A stretch of 49,059 bases of DNA from NCBI GenBank assembly GCA_938036545.1, contig CALHQJ010000139.1:1-49059 (forward strand). The letters run 5' to 3'. The DNA comes from an uncultured Clostridium sp. (GTDB taxonomy: Bacteria > Bacillota > Clostridia > Lachnospirales > Lachnospiraceae). Below, one piece after another: positions 1 through 11,200 of the stretch. The notes beneath the pieces were generated by a model. It made no database searches, had not been told where the DNA came from, and worked only from the letters and a program-made list of their open reading frames with translations. The position numbers were made by a program, and so were the translations under genes. The stretch's first letter is position 1; every line of letters begins with the position of its first letter.

Positions 1-290
1 ACATTAGCCTGTATAGGCAGGATAATATGGATAAATCAAATAATCAAAAGAACTGTAAACATGACAGAGAATAATCTCTAAACAAAATTGATTAGTAATT
101 GTCGAGTGGGAATAAGCAAAAAGTGGATATGAGAGCCCGCAAACCCGCATAAACACTGGGCTTTTGATTTTCAAATTCCCCATTTGATAGCCGATTGATA
201 GCACTCGTCAAATCCCGATTTACTGAGTTTGAAAAGAAAAATCGGGTGGCTTGCGAGTAGCCTAAAAATCCTCATCTTTTTATTCATAAG
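1..290. other. Non-coding stretch, no gene recognised
   Basis: AT-rich sequence with no convincing coding region. The only long open frame is on the minus strand (4-204) and its translation resembles no family I know and lacks a ribosome site. A weak 5-bp stem (AGCCC/GGGCT, 134-162) followed by TTTTGATTTT could be a remnant terminator. The boundary at about 294 coincides with the start of an insertion-sequence end, so this stretch may be the flank of that element. Confidence 0.4.
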
Positions 291-293
291 TAA

Positions 294-550
294 AGGGGCT
301 GTCGCACTAAGTAATTAGTGCGCGGCCTTTTTTCTCTACAAAAAATAACAGCCAGGCTTCGAAAAGTCTGGCTGTTGGTGTAAAATATAGGTATGCGAAC
401 CCCTATATTATTACACAAGGATTATACTTTGAATGAAGAAGGATATCAACTAAAACTTCCTTGAAATTTAGAAACAATCATTCCAGCAGATGATTCTGTG
501 CGGTTGCTGAGTCAGTTTGTGGAGGCTATGGATTTAACTGACTTATTCAA
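294..550 (+). mobile_element. Left-end remnant of an IS1182-like insertion sequence
   Basis: The stretch opens with GGGGCTGTCGCAC, resembling the terminal repeat of IS1182-family elements as I remember them. It is followed by two hairpins: CGCACTAA/TTAGTGCG (303-310 with 315-322), then a T run, and a near-perfect stem at 347-376. Next comes the start of a transposase-like frame. Everything after about 550 is lost, because the sequence passes straight into the 3' end of the minus-strand methyltransferase gene. The right end and the rest of the transposase are absent, so the element cannot be mobile. The family assignment rests on remembered similarity of the terminus and the N-terminal peptide. 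Confidence 0.6.
429..550 (+). pseudogene. N-terminal fragment of an IS1182-family transposase
   Basis: Read from a TTG at 429, the frame gives LNEEGYQLKLP, then a TGA stop at 462-464, then NLETIIPADDSVRLLSQF and VEAMDLTDL. This is the conserved N-terminus of IS1182-type DDE transposases, whose usual text at the break is LPLNLE, so the stop replaces one leucine codon. The homology ends near 550, where the frame runs into the neighbouring gene. The protein would normally be roughly 450-550 residues; fewer than 45 remain. It is broken twice, by the nonsense codon and by the 3' truncation, and is certainly non-functional. Confidence 0.65.
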
Positions 551-1763
551 CTTTTACGTTGATATGTCCATCTGGCTTTTTGTGGGAAAGCAATACAACC
601 GTCTCCACATGCCTTGTCCACGGAAACAGGTCCACACCCCATGCCTCTTTTGACTCATATCCTAGGGTCTTTAAATACCGTAAATCCCGTGCCAGGGTAT
701 CTGGGCCACAGGACACATAGACAATCCGGCTGGGATTTAAAACCTTGATAGAATTCATAAATTCCCTGGTGCTGCCGCTTCGGGGCGGGTCCATGATGAC
801 TACATCGGCTGTCTGTTTTTCTGACGCCATTTTTACCATAAATCTGCCGGCGTCATTGCAGTAGAAAGAGATGTTTTTCACTTCGTTCCGTTTGGCATTT
901 TTTACGGCATCTTTTACGGCATCGGGATTTAATTCTACACCGATTACCTTTTTCGCCTGTTTGCTGGCAATGATTCCGATGGTTCCGATACCGCAGTAAG
1001 CGTCAATCACAGTTTCTTTTCCAGTAAGCCCAGCCAGTTCCAGAGCTTTTTTGTAAAGAATTTCAGTCTGGATGGGATTTACCTGATAAAAGGATTTGGA
1101 GGAAATCCGGAACGTACAGCCGCACAGCACGTCTTCAATATATCCTGGGCCATAGAGCACGTGCTCCTTTTCGCCCAGCACCATGCTGGTTCCCCTGCCG
1201 TTGATATTCTGAATTACGGTTGTGATCTCCGGATGGCGGCTGCGAAGAGCCTTCACAAAGTTATTTTTTGATGGAAATACCGGAGAAGCAGTAACCAGCA
1301 CCACCATAATCTGATTGGTGGCAAATCCTCGTTTGATCAGTACATGGCGCAGGAGGCCAAATCCGGTATCTTCATCATAATGTCGGATTTTAAAGCTGGG
1401 GAGAAGCTGCCGGATGGTTTCTAAAATTTCATCAGCTTTTTGATCCTCAATGAGACAACTTTTTACAGGAACAATGTTGTGGGTTCCTTCTTCGTAAATG
1501 CCGGAAACCGGATGGCCCTTTCTGTCGCAGCCAAAGACAGAATGGACTTTATTGCGGTAGTGATAAGGTTCCTTCATTCCCAACATTCCCTTTAAGGGAC
1601 AAATGCCTTTTAAAAGCTCATTTAACTTTTTTTCTTTTATTTTCAGCTGTTGTTCATAGGTCAAGTGCAGGTACTGGCAGCTTCCGCAGCGCTTTTCCAC
1701 AGAACAAAGGGTTTTTCCTGTTTCTGCCTGTTTCTGTTTTCTGTTTTTTGGTATCTCGTTCAC
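543..1763 (-). CDS. rlmD: 23S rRNA (uracil-5-)-methyltransferase, RlmD/RumA type
   Basis: An S-adenosylmethionine-dependent RNA m5U methyltransferase of the TrmA/RlmD family, 406 residues. C20, C26, C29 and C103 have the C-x5-C-x2-C...C pattern that binds a 4Fe-4S cluster in RlmD. The SAM-binding motif DAYCGIGTIGI is at 254-264, MDPPRSG at 324-330, and the catalytic VSCGPDT motif carries nucleophile C352. E387 in RHVETVV is the expected general base. The usual N-terminal TRAM domain is missing: the protein opens with a short basic leader directly before the cluster cysteines. The start is GTG at 1763, preceded by GAGG eight bases upstream. The Firmicutes paralogues RlmCD and TrmA-like proteins cannot be told apart here, so which uridine is modified is uncertain. 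Its 3' end abuts an IS remnant. Confidence 0.88.
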   Translation of the reverse strand: MNEIPKNRKQKQAETGKTLCSVEKRCGSCQYLHLTYEQQLKIKEKKLNELLKGICPLKGMLGMKEPYHYRNKVHSVFGCDRKGHPVSGIYEEGTHNIVPVKSCLIEDQKADEILETIRQLLPSFKIRHYDEDTGFGLLRHVLIKRGFATNQIMVVLVTASPVFPSKNNFVKALRSRHPEITTVIQNINGRGTSMVLGEKEHVLYGPGYIEDVLCGCTFRISSKSFYQVNPIQTEILYKKALELAGLTGKETVIDAYCGIGTIGIIASKQAKKVIGVELNPDAVKDAVKNAKRNEVKNISFYCNDAGRFMVKMASEKQTADVVIMDPPRSGSTREFMNSIKVLNPSRIVYVSCGPDTLARDLRYLKTLGYESKEAWGVDLFPWTRHVETVVLLSHKKPDGHINVKVE

Positions 1764-1854
1764 TTAAAAAACCTCGCATTTCTGTTTTTTTACAGTATAA
1801 CATACCAAATGCCAAAAGTGCATACAATATCGAAAAATAGATTACATGAATCGC

Positions 1855-2500
1855 TTATCCTTGCTGCAGCTCGTACAGCCGGCGGTAAGTCTTACAGGTT
1901 TTATAAAGCAGTTCATGGCTGCCTTCTCCGCATACCCTGCCATGCTCTAAGACAACGATATGTTCCGCTTTGGAGGCAGTATTCATATCGTGGGTAACAA
2001 CTACGCAGGAGTGGGTTTTCATCAGCTCCTAGATATTCTGATGAACGGCTGCGGCACAGGCAGGGTCTAAATGACAGGTAGCTTCGTCAAGCAGGAGAAA
2101 GTCAGGGTTTCGGAGGAAAGCCCTGGTAAGAGCCAGACGCTGGCGTTCTCCGGAAGAAAAACGATTGCCGGCTTCTCCGGTTTTTGACTGGAATTTCTTA
2201 GGCAGTCGAGTAATAAATTCATAAGCATGGGCATTTTTGGAAGTCAGCTCCAACTGTTCCGGCTGGACTTTCCAATGCCTGTCCAAGGACGACGGCAATG
2301 ACCATCAGAACAATGGTTTCATTGATGCCGCCTTTTATAATTTGCTGGGTGTAAGAGGGAAACAGAAGGTACAGCTGACTTCCCAAAATGGATAATAAGG
2401 TGTAAAGAAGGATGTAAAAGTAAGGCAGTTTTGCCAGATGATACCATAAAAAGCCAGACTCTGGTGGAATCTGGCTTAAATCGCATGGTTTTGTCTTGAA
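1855..2500 (-). pseudogene. ABC exporter (TM-ATPase) pseudogene, internally deleted
   Basis: Reading leftward, the first part encodes two hydrophobic segments in the style of an ABC exporter membrane domain (KLPYFYILLYTLLSILGSQ, then TIVLMVIAVVLGQAL). Near 2265-2275 the frame jumps to the C-terminal half of an ATPase domain: the signature RFSSGERQRLALTRAF and the Walker B FLLLDEATCHLD. TM helices 3-6, the Walker A loop and most of the first half of the ATPase are missing. A TAG at 2029-2031 then interrupts the frame where a tryptophan is likely (HQNI*ELMKTHS). Beyond it the D-loop/H-loop text VVVTHDMNTASKAEH continues in frame to a TAA at 1855-1857. So the gene has one large internal deletion with a frame change plus one nonsense codon. 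It lies beside a broken AgrC-like kinase, and both may be remnants of a peptide export/signalling locus. Confidence 0.8.
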
Positions 2501-2541
2501 TTGGAAAACAAAAAAGAAGGTTCAGGACTTTTTTCTATGAT

Positions 2542-4095
2542 TCAGGACGGAGACGCCCAGGATATGGTAAGACTTTGGAGAAACATGTCTTCCTGCATAC
2601 AGGAATTCAGAGTGACAGTTTGGTACTGGCTTAAAAGCTGCCGGATAATGAGAAGCCTATGGCCATGTCCTTATCCCTTGGTGGTGGTTCCTGCATGGAC
2701 TCCTTTTTTCAGGGTTCGGTTTGTAACAGAATTTTTAATCGTATAGGAACAGCCATAGGATTTTCCGGTGATTCGGACTTCAATGATTCCATCAGGGAGC
2801 TGGCGGGCTTCTTCTATGGCATTGTCCATCAAAATACCAAGAACACGGGTCAGATCGATTAAGTCCATACCAGCCTGATAGTCCTCCGGGAATACCTGGA
2901 CGTTCAGAGACACCTGGATTTTTTGCTGCAGGGCCTGGGACAGCTTCAAAAAGAAAAAAGCCTGCAGTGGTTCGGAAGGAAGCTGGCAGATGGAAGAAAG
3001 CAGCTGGCTTTACCGGATAGTATCCTGAGAGTAGGGATAAATTTTTTTCCAGAAAAAACGTTTCATTTCCGCATTATCGCTGTCATTTACAAAATTTCCC
3101 ATAGTAAAGAAAATATTTTTGATGTCATGGCGGATATTCTGCAAAGAGGTAAGGGTTTCTCCAAGATTCTGGTAGTAAGAGGAGATTCCTTCTTTTTCTA
3201 ACTGATTAAAGGCAGCAGAGTCTTTATAAAACGCCACGCGGAATAAAAGGCGGATAAATAAAATCTGAAGTCCCAAAAACATCAGGCACAGGGATGAAAA
3301 TAAAAGTAAAACCAAAGTATTTTGAGAGGACAGGATGGAAAAGAGGAGGAAGATTACCGTACAAAACAGTAAAATCAGGCCAGAGAAGAAAAAGTAGTAA
3401 TGTTCAATGGCTGCATATCGTTTTCCAAGCAGGTTTAACCGTTCCATAGGATCAGAAAACCGGAAGCGGAGAAAAGCTGCTGCGGCAAAGAATAAAGGAA
3501 TGAAACAGGCGGTCATGCCAATAATTCCCAAGGCGTGTTTCCCTGTGATCCGTTGCAGGTAAGGAACTGCAAAATGTGCGGCAAGAAAAAACAGGTAGGC
3601 AGAAAGGGACAGGGTAACAAAGGATATATAGCAGTAAAACTGACTGCCCCGCAGACTGCCAAGGCTTAACTTTGCGGCGGTATAAAATACGCAGAAAATC
3701 AGCCAGAACAGCCAGAGATGGCCCAGCAGCACAGAGGTTGTATTAAACAGCCTTGCTGGAAACAGAAAAGCGGAAAACAGAAACAGATAATCTTCTCTGC
3801 GGAAAGGAATCAGACGGAGTATCCAAATCTGGGCAGTCAGGAGCACAGCCAGCGCTGTTGAAAGAAAAAATTCGGAACGGATACTGGCATTCCAGACAAA
3901 CAGAAGCTGGAGAACAGGCATAAAAAGCGCAGTCAGCCATGTAAGCCACCTGGAATGAAACCGTTTTGCCAAAAGAAAAATTCCGCACAAAATAAGAAAA
4001 TGCAGCAGAAAGCTGCCGATTTCTTCTATGCAGCCATGAAGTAATACCGCGGCAGGCAGATAACCCTTCTCATTTGTAAAAATGTCAACAACCAT
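2542..4095 (-). pseudogene. AgrC-like GHKL sensor histidine kinase, broken by in-frame stops
   Basis: One continuous reading frame encodes an N-terminal multi-span membrane domain (about six hydrophobic segments), a dimerisation stretch with RHDIKNIFFTMGNF (phospho-acceptor histidine), the ATP-binding N-box DLTRVLGILMDNAIEEA, and a G-box region GTTTKG. It ends FLQSLTISWASPS with TGA at 2542. The frame is interrupted by TAA at 3010-3012, just after the histidine region, and by TAA at 2671-2673 inside the G-box. There is no frameshift, so these look like recent nonsense mutations. The G-box also reads GHGHRL where a glycine is expected. The start chosen is ATG 4095 (AGAAAGGAGC just upstream), overlapping the end of the response regulator gene by 11 bases. 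The first stop removes the whole ATPase domain, so signalling should be lost. Confidence 0.82.
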
Positions 4096-4849
4096 TGGAA
4101 CGCTCCTTTCTCTGAATACATTGTTCAGCAATCAGCTTCCGTTTCCCAAAAGCGCAGGCTACCGATTCTCCATTGGAAAGCCGGATCATGCCGTTGTCTA
4201 AAGAAAGTACGTGGGACTGATTGACCAGCACAGAGCGGTGGCAGCGGAGAAAAGAGTTTCCTAACAGCTCCTGGGCGTGTTCCATGGTATCCCGCACAGT
4301 AATGGAAGAACCGTCAAAGGTATGGTAACAGATAGAATGGGCGATGGTTTTAACGGAATCTACATAGCAGATATCTTTGACAGAAAGCTGTACGGTTTCA
4401 TCAATACCCAGGGGGATTTCAATGGAAGGAGAGACTTCCTCCTGAACTTTTTCCGGCTGAATCAGTTTCAAATAACGGGTAAATTCCTGAATCATTTTCT
4501 GGTGATCCATGGATTTTTCAATGAATCCAAAGGCCTGGATTCCGCTGCGGAGAATGTCCAACCCTTTGTCCGTGTGGCTGGTGACAAATACGATTTTTCC
4601 ACAGGGGTCCAGCTGATAAATCCGGCGGACCAGGTCGATTCCGTTTAATTCTTGCTTGCCCAGGTCGAAATCCAGAAAATACAGGTAATTCGCCGGGTTC
4701 TTCTGCACAAAAGACAGCAGTTCCCTGCCAGAGGTGGTAAGGCAGGACAGCCGGACTGGAAGGCCGCTTTTTTCAACAGACTGCTTTAGCAATGCAGCTA
4801 TGGTTTGAAGAGTAAATGAATCATCATCACAGACAATAACAGGGATCAT
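4085..4849 (-). CDS. LytTR-family response regulator (AgrA-like)
   Basis: A 254-residue two-component response regulator. The receiver domain (1-125) has the acidic pocket CDDD at 7-10, the probable phospho-acceptor D60 in YFLDFDLG, the conserved threonine in IVFVTSH and K112. The C-terminal LytTR DNA-binding domain (about 150-250) includes the motif FLRCHRSVLVNQSHV typical of AgrA/LytR regulators. The start is ATG 4849 with AAAGGAGGAC ahead of it; a longer frame to 4984 has no support. It is the first gene of a two-gene unit with the overlapping sensor kinase downstream, but that partner is a pseudogene. The regulator may therefore be orphaned, or driven by another kinase or by small phosphodonors. 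The large glycosidase gene is divergent and shares its upstream region, so it is a plausible but untested target. Confidence 0.9.
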   Translation of the reverse strand: MIPVIVCDDDSFTLQTIAALLKQSVEKSGLPVRLSCLTTSGRELLSFVQKNPANYLYFLDFDLGKQELNGIDLVRRIYQLDPCGKIVFVTSHTDKGLDILRSGIQAFGFIEKSMDHQKMIQEFTRYLKLIQPEKVQEEVSPSIEIPLGIDETVQLSVKDICYVDSVKTIAHSICYHTFDGSSITVRDTMEHAQELLGNSFLRCHRSVLVNQSHVLSLDNGMIRLSNGESVACAFGKRKLIAEQCIQRKERSNGC

Positions 4850-5272
4850 GAAGTCCTCCTTTATTTCATTAAAGTGCTTTGCCATATTCCATGGTAAAGA
4901 CAGCAGGTTCGGCTGTCCACAGTATAACAGATTCTTTTTAAGAATCAAAGAGCATGTCCTGAATAGAGTACTATTTCTATGCACTACGACAGAAAATGGG
5001 GGAGCAGTTTTATTTAGAAAGAGCTATTTGTGAAAACTAAAATATAATAGTATAGCATAAATTTTGTCTATTACAATAAAAGCATAAAAAATTGTAAATA
5101 AAGTGTAGAAAAATACATATAGTAAGTTTATTTTGAATTTTCAGTGTTAAAATAGTACAGTTTTATGCAAGAATAATCAATGTAATACATAGCAAATTGT
5201 TGATAAAATTTTAATAAAAATAAGATGCTTTGTGACAAATGACCAACATGGCATAGAAAGGCAGGGAGGAAT
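4850..5272. other. AT-rich divergent intergenic region
   Basis: This 423-bp region separates the minus-strand response regulator from the plus-strand glycosidase. Apart from the minus-strand promoter, I find no clear -35/-10 pair for the glycosidase. Two copies of CAGTTTTAT (near 5007 and 5158) resemble half-sites used by LytTR regulators but are too short to be persuasive. The glycosidase has a clear ribosome site, GGGAGG, six bases before ATG 5273. Confidence 0.4.
4921..4948 (-). promoter_or_regulatory. Probable promoter of the response regulator gene, with palindrome
   Basis: On the minus strand TTGATT (4943-4948) is separated by 16 bases from TATACT (4921-4926), about 70 bases ahead of the regulator start. 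A palindrome GATTCTT-TTT-AAGAATC (4930-4946) covers the spacer and the edge of the -35 box and could be an operator. Confidence 0.45.
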
Positions 5273-8200
5273 ATGTGGAAGAAAAAACGTATTGCCAGCA
5301 TGGTTTTGGGAGTCAGCGTTACATTGACCAGTGTAATGCCGGCAGCTCCTGCATATGCGGTAAATAACAGGCAAACGCAGGAAACTGAAACAGGCAGAAC
5401 CAGCTTCAAACGGGTGAAGAATTTATCAACTCCATCGGATGCAGAATTTGAAGAAGAGTTAGAGGACGAGTTTGAGGAGGAAGAATTCGAGGACGAGTTT
5501 GAAGAGGATGAGTTCGAAGATGAAGAATTTGACGAGGAGGAATTTGAGGACGAAGAAATAGTAGATAAAGAGGAAATCCTGTCAACTCCATCTGATGCAG
5601 AAGAAATGGAAGAACAGAAACTGGAAAAGCCAGGATCGCTGAAAGCACCGACCGCAACGTTATCGGAAGCAGAACAGCAGACCCATCTGGCTGTCTTTAC
5701 TGGAGAAATTCCGGAAGTAGGGGGGGTAGAATGGGATGAGACTGTAACGGCCGATGATTTTGAAAAGCCGTATAGTACGGTTACCATAAAATCCGTGGAA
5801 GGCGAGACATATAAAGTTGAAGTTGTTCCAAAAGATATTGTATATTTTATTGACAGCGGAGCAGGGGAAAGTACGCCTGCTTATGAAGCAGTGGCACAAA
5901 TAGCCGGAAATCTGGGAAATGATGCAGCAGATGCAGAGTGGACAGAGGAAAGAGGCTGGGGATATACCGGAAAAGATAAGGATAAAGGAAATTCCGATAT
6001 AGAGAATAAAGATGATACTGGATTTTACGGCCACAATGCTTCCAATAATCCTGTGTCCTATATTTTGCCGTTAGAGGCAGGAACTTATAAAATCACATCC
6101 TGCCATAAAGACTGGTGGAATATGGATCGGCCAATGCAGATTAAAATCAGCTACGGAGATACTGTGTTAAATGCAGGTACATTGAATGGAAGCGGAATCA
6201 ATGAGTACGTATTTACACTGGATCAGCCGGAAGAAGTCCGCTACGAAATCAATAATACAGGAAACCAGGGCTCAATTATCAGCTGGCTGGCAGTAGAAGA
6301 AGCAGATGCAGAAGAAGTGGATCAGATACCCCTTGAGGACTGCGGAAGAGTCGAAGCGAGAAACGGAGCTGCATTAGAAGCGGATTATGGCGACGGATAT
6401 ATGTTGAATGTAAAAGAAGGCTGGATTTCAGGCGGAGACAGCCCGAAGGACGGCGGTGGTATCATTACAGATGCAGAATCTTTGTTCCAGGCAGAAGAAT
6501 TTACCTGGTATACAGATTTTTCATTTAATGGAAACCATGATAATACATCAGCATTTTTGCTTGGAAATGCGGAAAACCATATTCGCCTGATTCCGGCAAA
6601 AAATGATAACAGCGCTGTTTTAAGAGTAGCATCCGGAGGAACGGAAAAGGACTATGCGCTGAAAGAAACCATGAAAAAGGGAGCATGGCATTCCGTTGCA
6701 GTGCTTTATTCTGAAGACGACAGTCAGGGCTATGTGGAACTGTATGCAGATGGCAAAAAAGTCCTGGATAATGTAGGGATTGGTTTTAAATTCAGCGCTC
6801 AGGACGCTATTACGGCAGGATACGGTATTACCTATAAAACCGGTTTTATGAGAGACGGAAAATATGATAATATTGTAGTCCTGAACAGATGTGCAGACGG
6901 CCAGGAGGCAGCAGAAGAAACCAAAGCACGGCTGGAAGAGAAAAACAGCCATAATCCAAACCTGACAGGTATTGTAATTAACGGAGCTGATGTGGAAAAA
7001 GCAGCAGAGAATATGAACGGCCTGACCTTCAAGGGATTTGGAGTTCTGGACTGCAACAGTACTAACGCCCTTCTTCTGGATTATAAGGCGCAGCATCCGG
7101 AAAAGTATTGGGAGATGCTGGAAATCCTGTTTGGTGGGGAACGTCCCATTATGCAGCACATTAAGATTGAAATGGGAAATGATAAGAACACCTCTACTGG
7201 TTCCCAAGCCTGCACCATGCGTTATGCAGACGAATATCCGGATGTAACCAGGGTAACTGGATTCCAGCTGGCAGCCGATGCAAAAAAGATTAATCCGGAT
7301 GTGAAAGTAAGTCTCCTGTACTGGTGCGCACCTGGATGGGTTGGAAGTGACTGGAATAATATTTATAAATGGCTGAAAAATACAACGATTGCAGCATACC
7401 GTGAATATGGCTATATGATCGATATTATCAGCCCTGGCGTAAACGAACAGAAAGATGATCCAAACTGGATTAAACAGTTTAATAACTGGGTAGAAACAGA
7501 TACAGAAGGTATGTTAAGCAGCGATGATTCTGTAAGCGGCTTTCGGGACGGAGAAGCAGAATTGTTCCATCAGATCCAGGTACTGATGTCGGATGAGGTT
7601 GGAATTGCATCCTGCGGCCCGCAGATGACTTCAGATGAAGAACTTAGAAATGCTGTTGATATTGTAGGATATCATTACAATACAGATGACGACAGCGCAG
7701 GAAGCTTTAAGCGTCTGGCAGAGGAATTTGACAAAGAAATCTGGAACAGCGAAGCACAGGCAACATTTGGCTCAACAGCAGATCGTCCAAATAACAATAT
7801 GGTGGATAATGCTGATCCAGGCACCGGAATCGGCGGTAACGGAAGTCCTTTGGAAATGGCCAATACAGTTATTAAGGGATTTGTAAATTCACGGAGAACC
7901 CATTTCGTATATCAGCCTACATTTGGAGCATTCTATGAAGGAACGCAGTACAACTATAAAGACGTCATGGCGGCAAGAGATCCCTGGTCCGGTTATGTAA
8001 ATTACGATGGAGCATTAAGCATTATGCAGCATTTCTCCAAGTTCGCAGTAACAGGCTGGGAATACGATACTCCGGATGAAAATGTAGTATGGAGAGCCAT
8101 TCCAAGCGCAAGCAAGAGTGAAGCCACCGGAACCAATCCGGTAAACGGCAGAAACGGAGGAGATAATTATATTACCTTAGCATCTCCGGACAAGAAAGAT

Positions 8201-11200
8201 TTTTCTGTTGTTATCTGCAATGACAGCGGAAAAACCAAGGAGTTTTCCATTAGACCGAGAGACCTGGATCTGGCTGAGGGAATGCAGTTAAAAGTATGGG
8301 AAACCAGAGCGGCAGAGGATGGACAGCTTTACAATGAAAATTACGTAAAACATATTGGAAATCTTTCAGCAGCAGAAGACGGAAGCTATACGCTGACCGT
8401 AAAGCCATGGTCAATCGTAACCGTAACGACTCTGGATATGGAAGGAATGGAAGAAGAACTTTCGATTCCAGCTGCGACAGAAGACGGAAGATACGTTCTG
8501 GATACGGATGAAACAGGAAAGACCCAGAACACCGAAGATACCTATCTGTATGTGGACGATTATGATTATGCAGATATGGGCAACGTAATGACGTATGAGG
8601 ACGGGCAGATTGTAGAATCGGATCAGAGCTTCATTGAGAGCAGAGGCGGAAAAGATGGATTTTATCCTCTTTATACACAGGATACCAACGGAACGTTTGA
8701 AGTTGTTATGGATGAAACTGGAAATGGAGCTTTGGAAATGACCGGCCAGACAGGAGGCGGCTGGTGGAATGGCGGCGAGCCGTCTACGACCGTGGGAGAC
8801 TATCGGTGGACGAATTACAAAGCCAGCGTAGACTTTGATCTGACTTCAACCAGCGAACACTTACTTCTTGGAGTACGTCAGAGAGGAGCGGCAGGCGGCG
8901 GAGATAATAAAGTTTCCATGTCTGCATACAATATTGGAGTAAACAGCAGCGGCGAATGGATTTTCCGCAGATACGGAACCGAAATAGCCAGAGGAGAGGC
9001 AGAAATCACAGATCCAAGCTCATGCAATGTAGCAATACGTGCAGCGGAAGATACCATTACAGCTTACGTAGATGGACAGGAAGTTTATACGTATACTGAT
9101 GAAAACCCGCAGCTGGAAGGAAGAGTTATGCTGGGTGTGGGAATGCCGGGAGCTTCCTGGAAGCGCGGAAGGTTTGACAACCTGAAAGTCGAAACCATTC
9201 CAGGCTATACCCCTTACTTTACTATGGTTCATGATAATCTTCACATGAACGCATGGGATGGAGAAAATGCAGGTGAACAGACTCTGGTTTATGAAGGAAG
9301 CTGGAGCCATGTGAATCAGAAAGGTTCCCAGTATTCCCAGAGAAGCCTTTCCAGTACCAGCCAGGCAGGGGCGACAGTAAGCTATACATTTGCTGGCACA
9401 GGATTTGCTCTGATTGGACAGAACAGTTCCAATGGAGTGGTAGATGTTTCTGTAGATGGAGAACTTCTGTATCAGAACGTACCGACCATCCAGACCAGTT
9501 CTCATCAGCCGTATCTGGTTATCCACGGACTGAAAGACGGCGAACATACCGTTACGGTAAAGCTGGTAAGCGGAAAACTGGATGTGGATTCCATTGCCTA
9601 CATCAGCGCAAGTGAGACAGTCAGCAGCCAGATTGACACCAGCAGCCTTCAGGAAGCGATCAAACGAGGCGAAGAATTAAAACAGGAAGATTATGATGCA
9701 GACTCCTGGAATGAATACCAGGAGGCGTTAAGAAGCGGAGGACGCTGGACAACAGAACTGGTAAATGAAATCCTGGCAGATCCGGTCAGCTATGGAGCCG
9801 ATCAGGAGACCATTAATGAAATTACGTCCTATTATGAAACTCTGCAGGATAAGCTGCTGAAAAAAGATGCGCCGATAGAGATTATCTCTCCTGAGAAAAT
9901 TCCTGCAATTCTGGCAGTTCCTGTAGGAAGTACCCTTGAGGATATCGTAGGAAAAGAACTTCCTGCAACCGTTGCGGTTAAAAACCAGGACGGTACGACC
10001 AATGACGCTGCAGAGATTTCCTGGAAACTTTCCGGCAATACCAATACAGCCTATGGCAGCATTACTGCAACCGGTACGGTTGTCGGCGGAAAAAATCTGT
10101 CCGTAACCGTTGCAGTAGAAACAGTTCCAGACAACCTTGTATACTTTATCGACTCTGGTACAGATGATACAAGCATTTATTCAGCCTACCAGAAAGTGTC
10201 TTCGGAGCTTAAAAACGAAGCACCGGATAAGATTTTCGCAGATGGAAGCTGGGGACGAAATGATACCTGTGCGGTAAAGAGCAATACAAATGTGCTGGAC
10301 AAGACAGATACAGGCCTTTACAATGATAAGGAACCGATTGTTTACAAACTCCCTCTGGAAGCAGGAATCTACACATTGACGGCCGGATTTACAGAGTGGT
10401 GGGGATATGGAAGAGATATGAGCCAGACCATTACCTACACGCTGGCTGATGGAACCGAGAAAACGGTAAATGGAGATTCGGTAAGTTTTGGAGAACGAGG
10501 AAAAGCAACTGGAACCGTTTCGTTTATCCTTCCGGAAGATACAGTGGTTACTTATACAGTAGCTAAGACAAAGAGCCAGTCTCCTGTTATCAGCTGGTTG
10601 GCAGTTGCTTCAGTTGATGCGGATGCAGAAGCCAGCTGGACTCCTGTTTTCCGGTCAAACGAGGACAATCAGTGGGATGGTTTAATTACAAAAGGAACCG
10701 TTGTCAACAGAGAGGATCCGGAGCAGGGCGAAGTAATTCATATGAATGCAGCTGGAACAACCTACATTCAGCTGGATCCGGAAGCAGTGAATATAACCGG
10801 ATACGAAAACATGACCATGAGTTTTGACCTTAAGTCGGAAACAGCAGATGGAAACTTCTTTACTGTGGCAATCGGTCAGAACGATCAGAAGTATTTGTTC
10901 TTACGTACCAGAGAAAATGAAACCTATACGACTATTACGAAAGGAAGCTGGGGAGCAGAACAGGGAGCATCTGCACAGGTTAATACCCTGAACAAGTGGG
11001 TACATATTGATATTGTAGTGACTCCGGAACAGCTGGTTACCTATATGGACGGCGTACCGGTAAGCACAGTGGACAAGACGATCCTTATGGCAGATCTTGG
11101 CACAGACCCGATTATTTATCTGGGAAAATCGTTCTACAGTGGAGATAAGTATTTTGCTGGTGCTTTTGATAACATTGAGATTTACAACAGAGCCCGCAGT

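Noticed and set aside
4..204. 66-residue minus-strand open frame at the window start
   Set aside because: No family resemblance, no ribosome site, and low-complexity hydrophobic content.
1650..1997. Plus-strand open frame across the rlmD start and the ABC pseudogene
   Set aside because: It overlaps two minus-strand genes, has no family resemblance and no ribosome site.
2501..2862. Plus-strand open frames opposite the kinase C-terminus
   Set aside because: The minus strand carries the recognisable ATPase text here; the plus frames are chance.
5000..5170. Two CAGTTTTAT boxes as LytTR regulator sites
   Set aside because: They are only nine bases, about 150 bases apart, and the wrong spacing for the usual paired LytTR sites; AT-rich DNA gives such matches by chance.
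5128..5787. Minus-strand open frame rich in Ser and Asn
   Set aside because: It is the reverse of the Glu/Asp-coding tract of the glycosidase and has no start signals.
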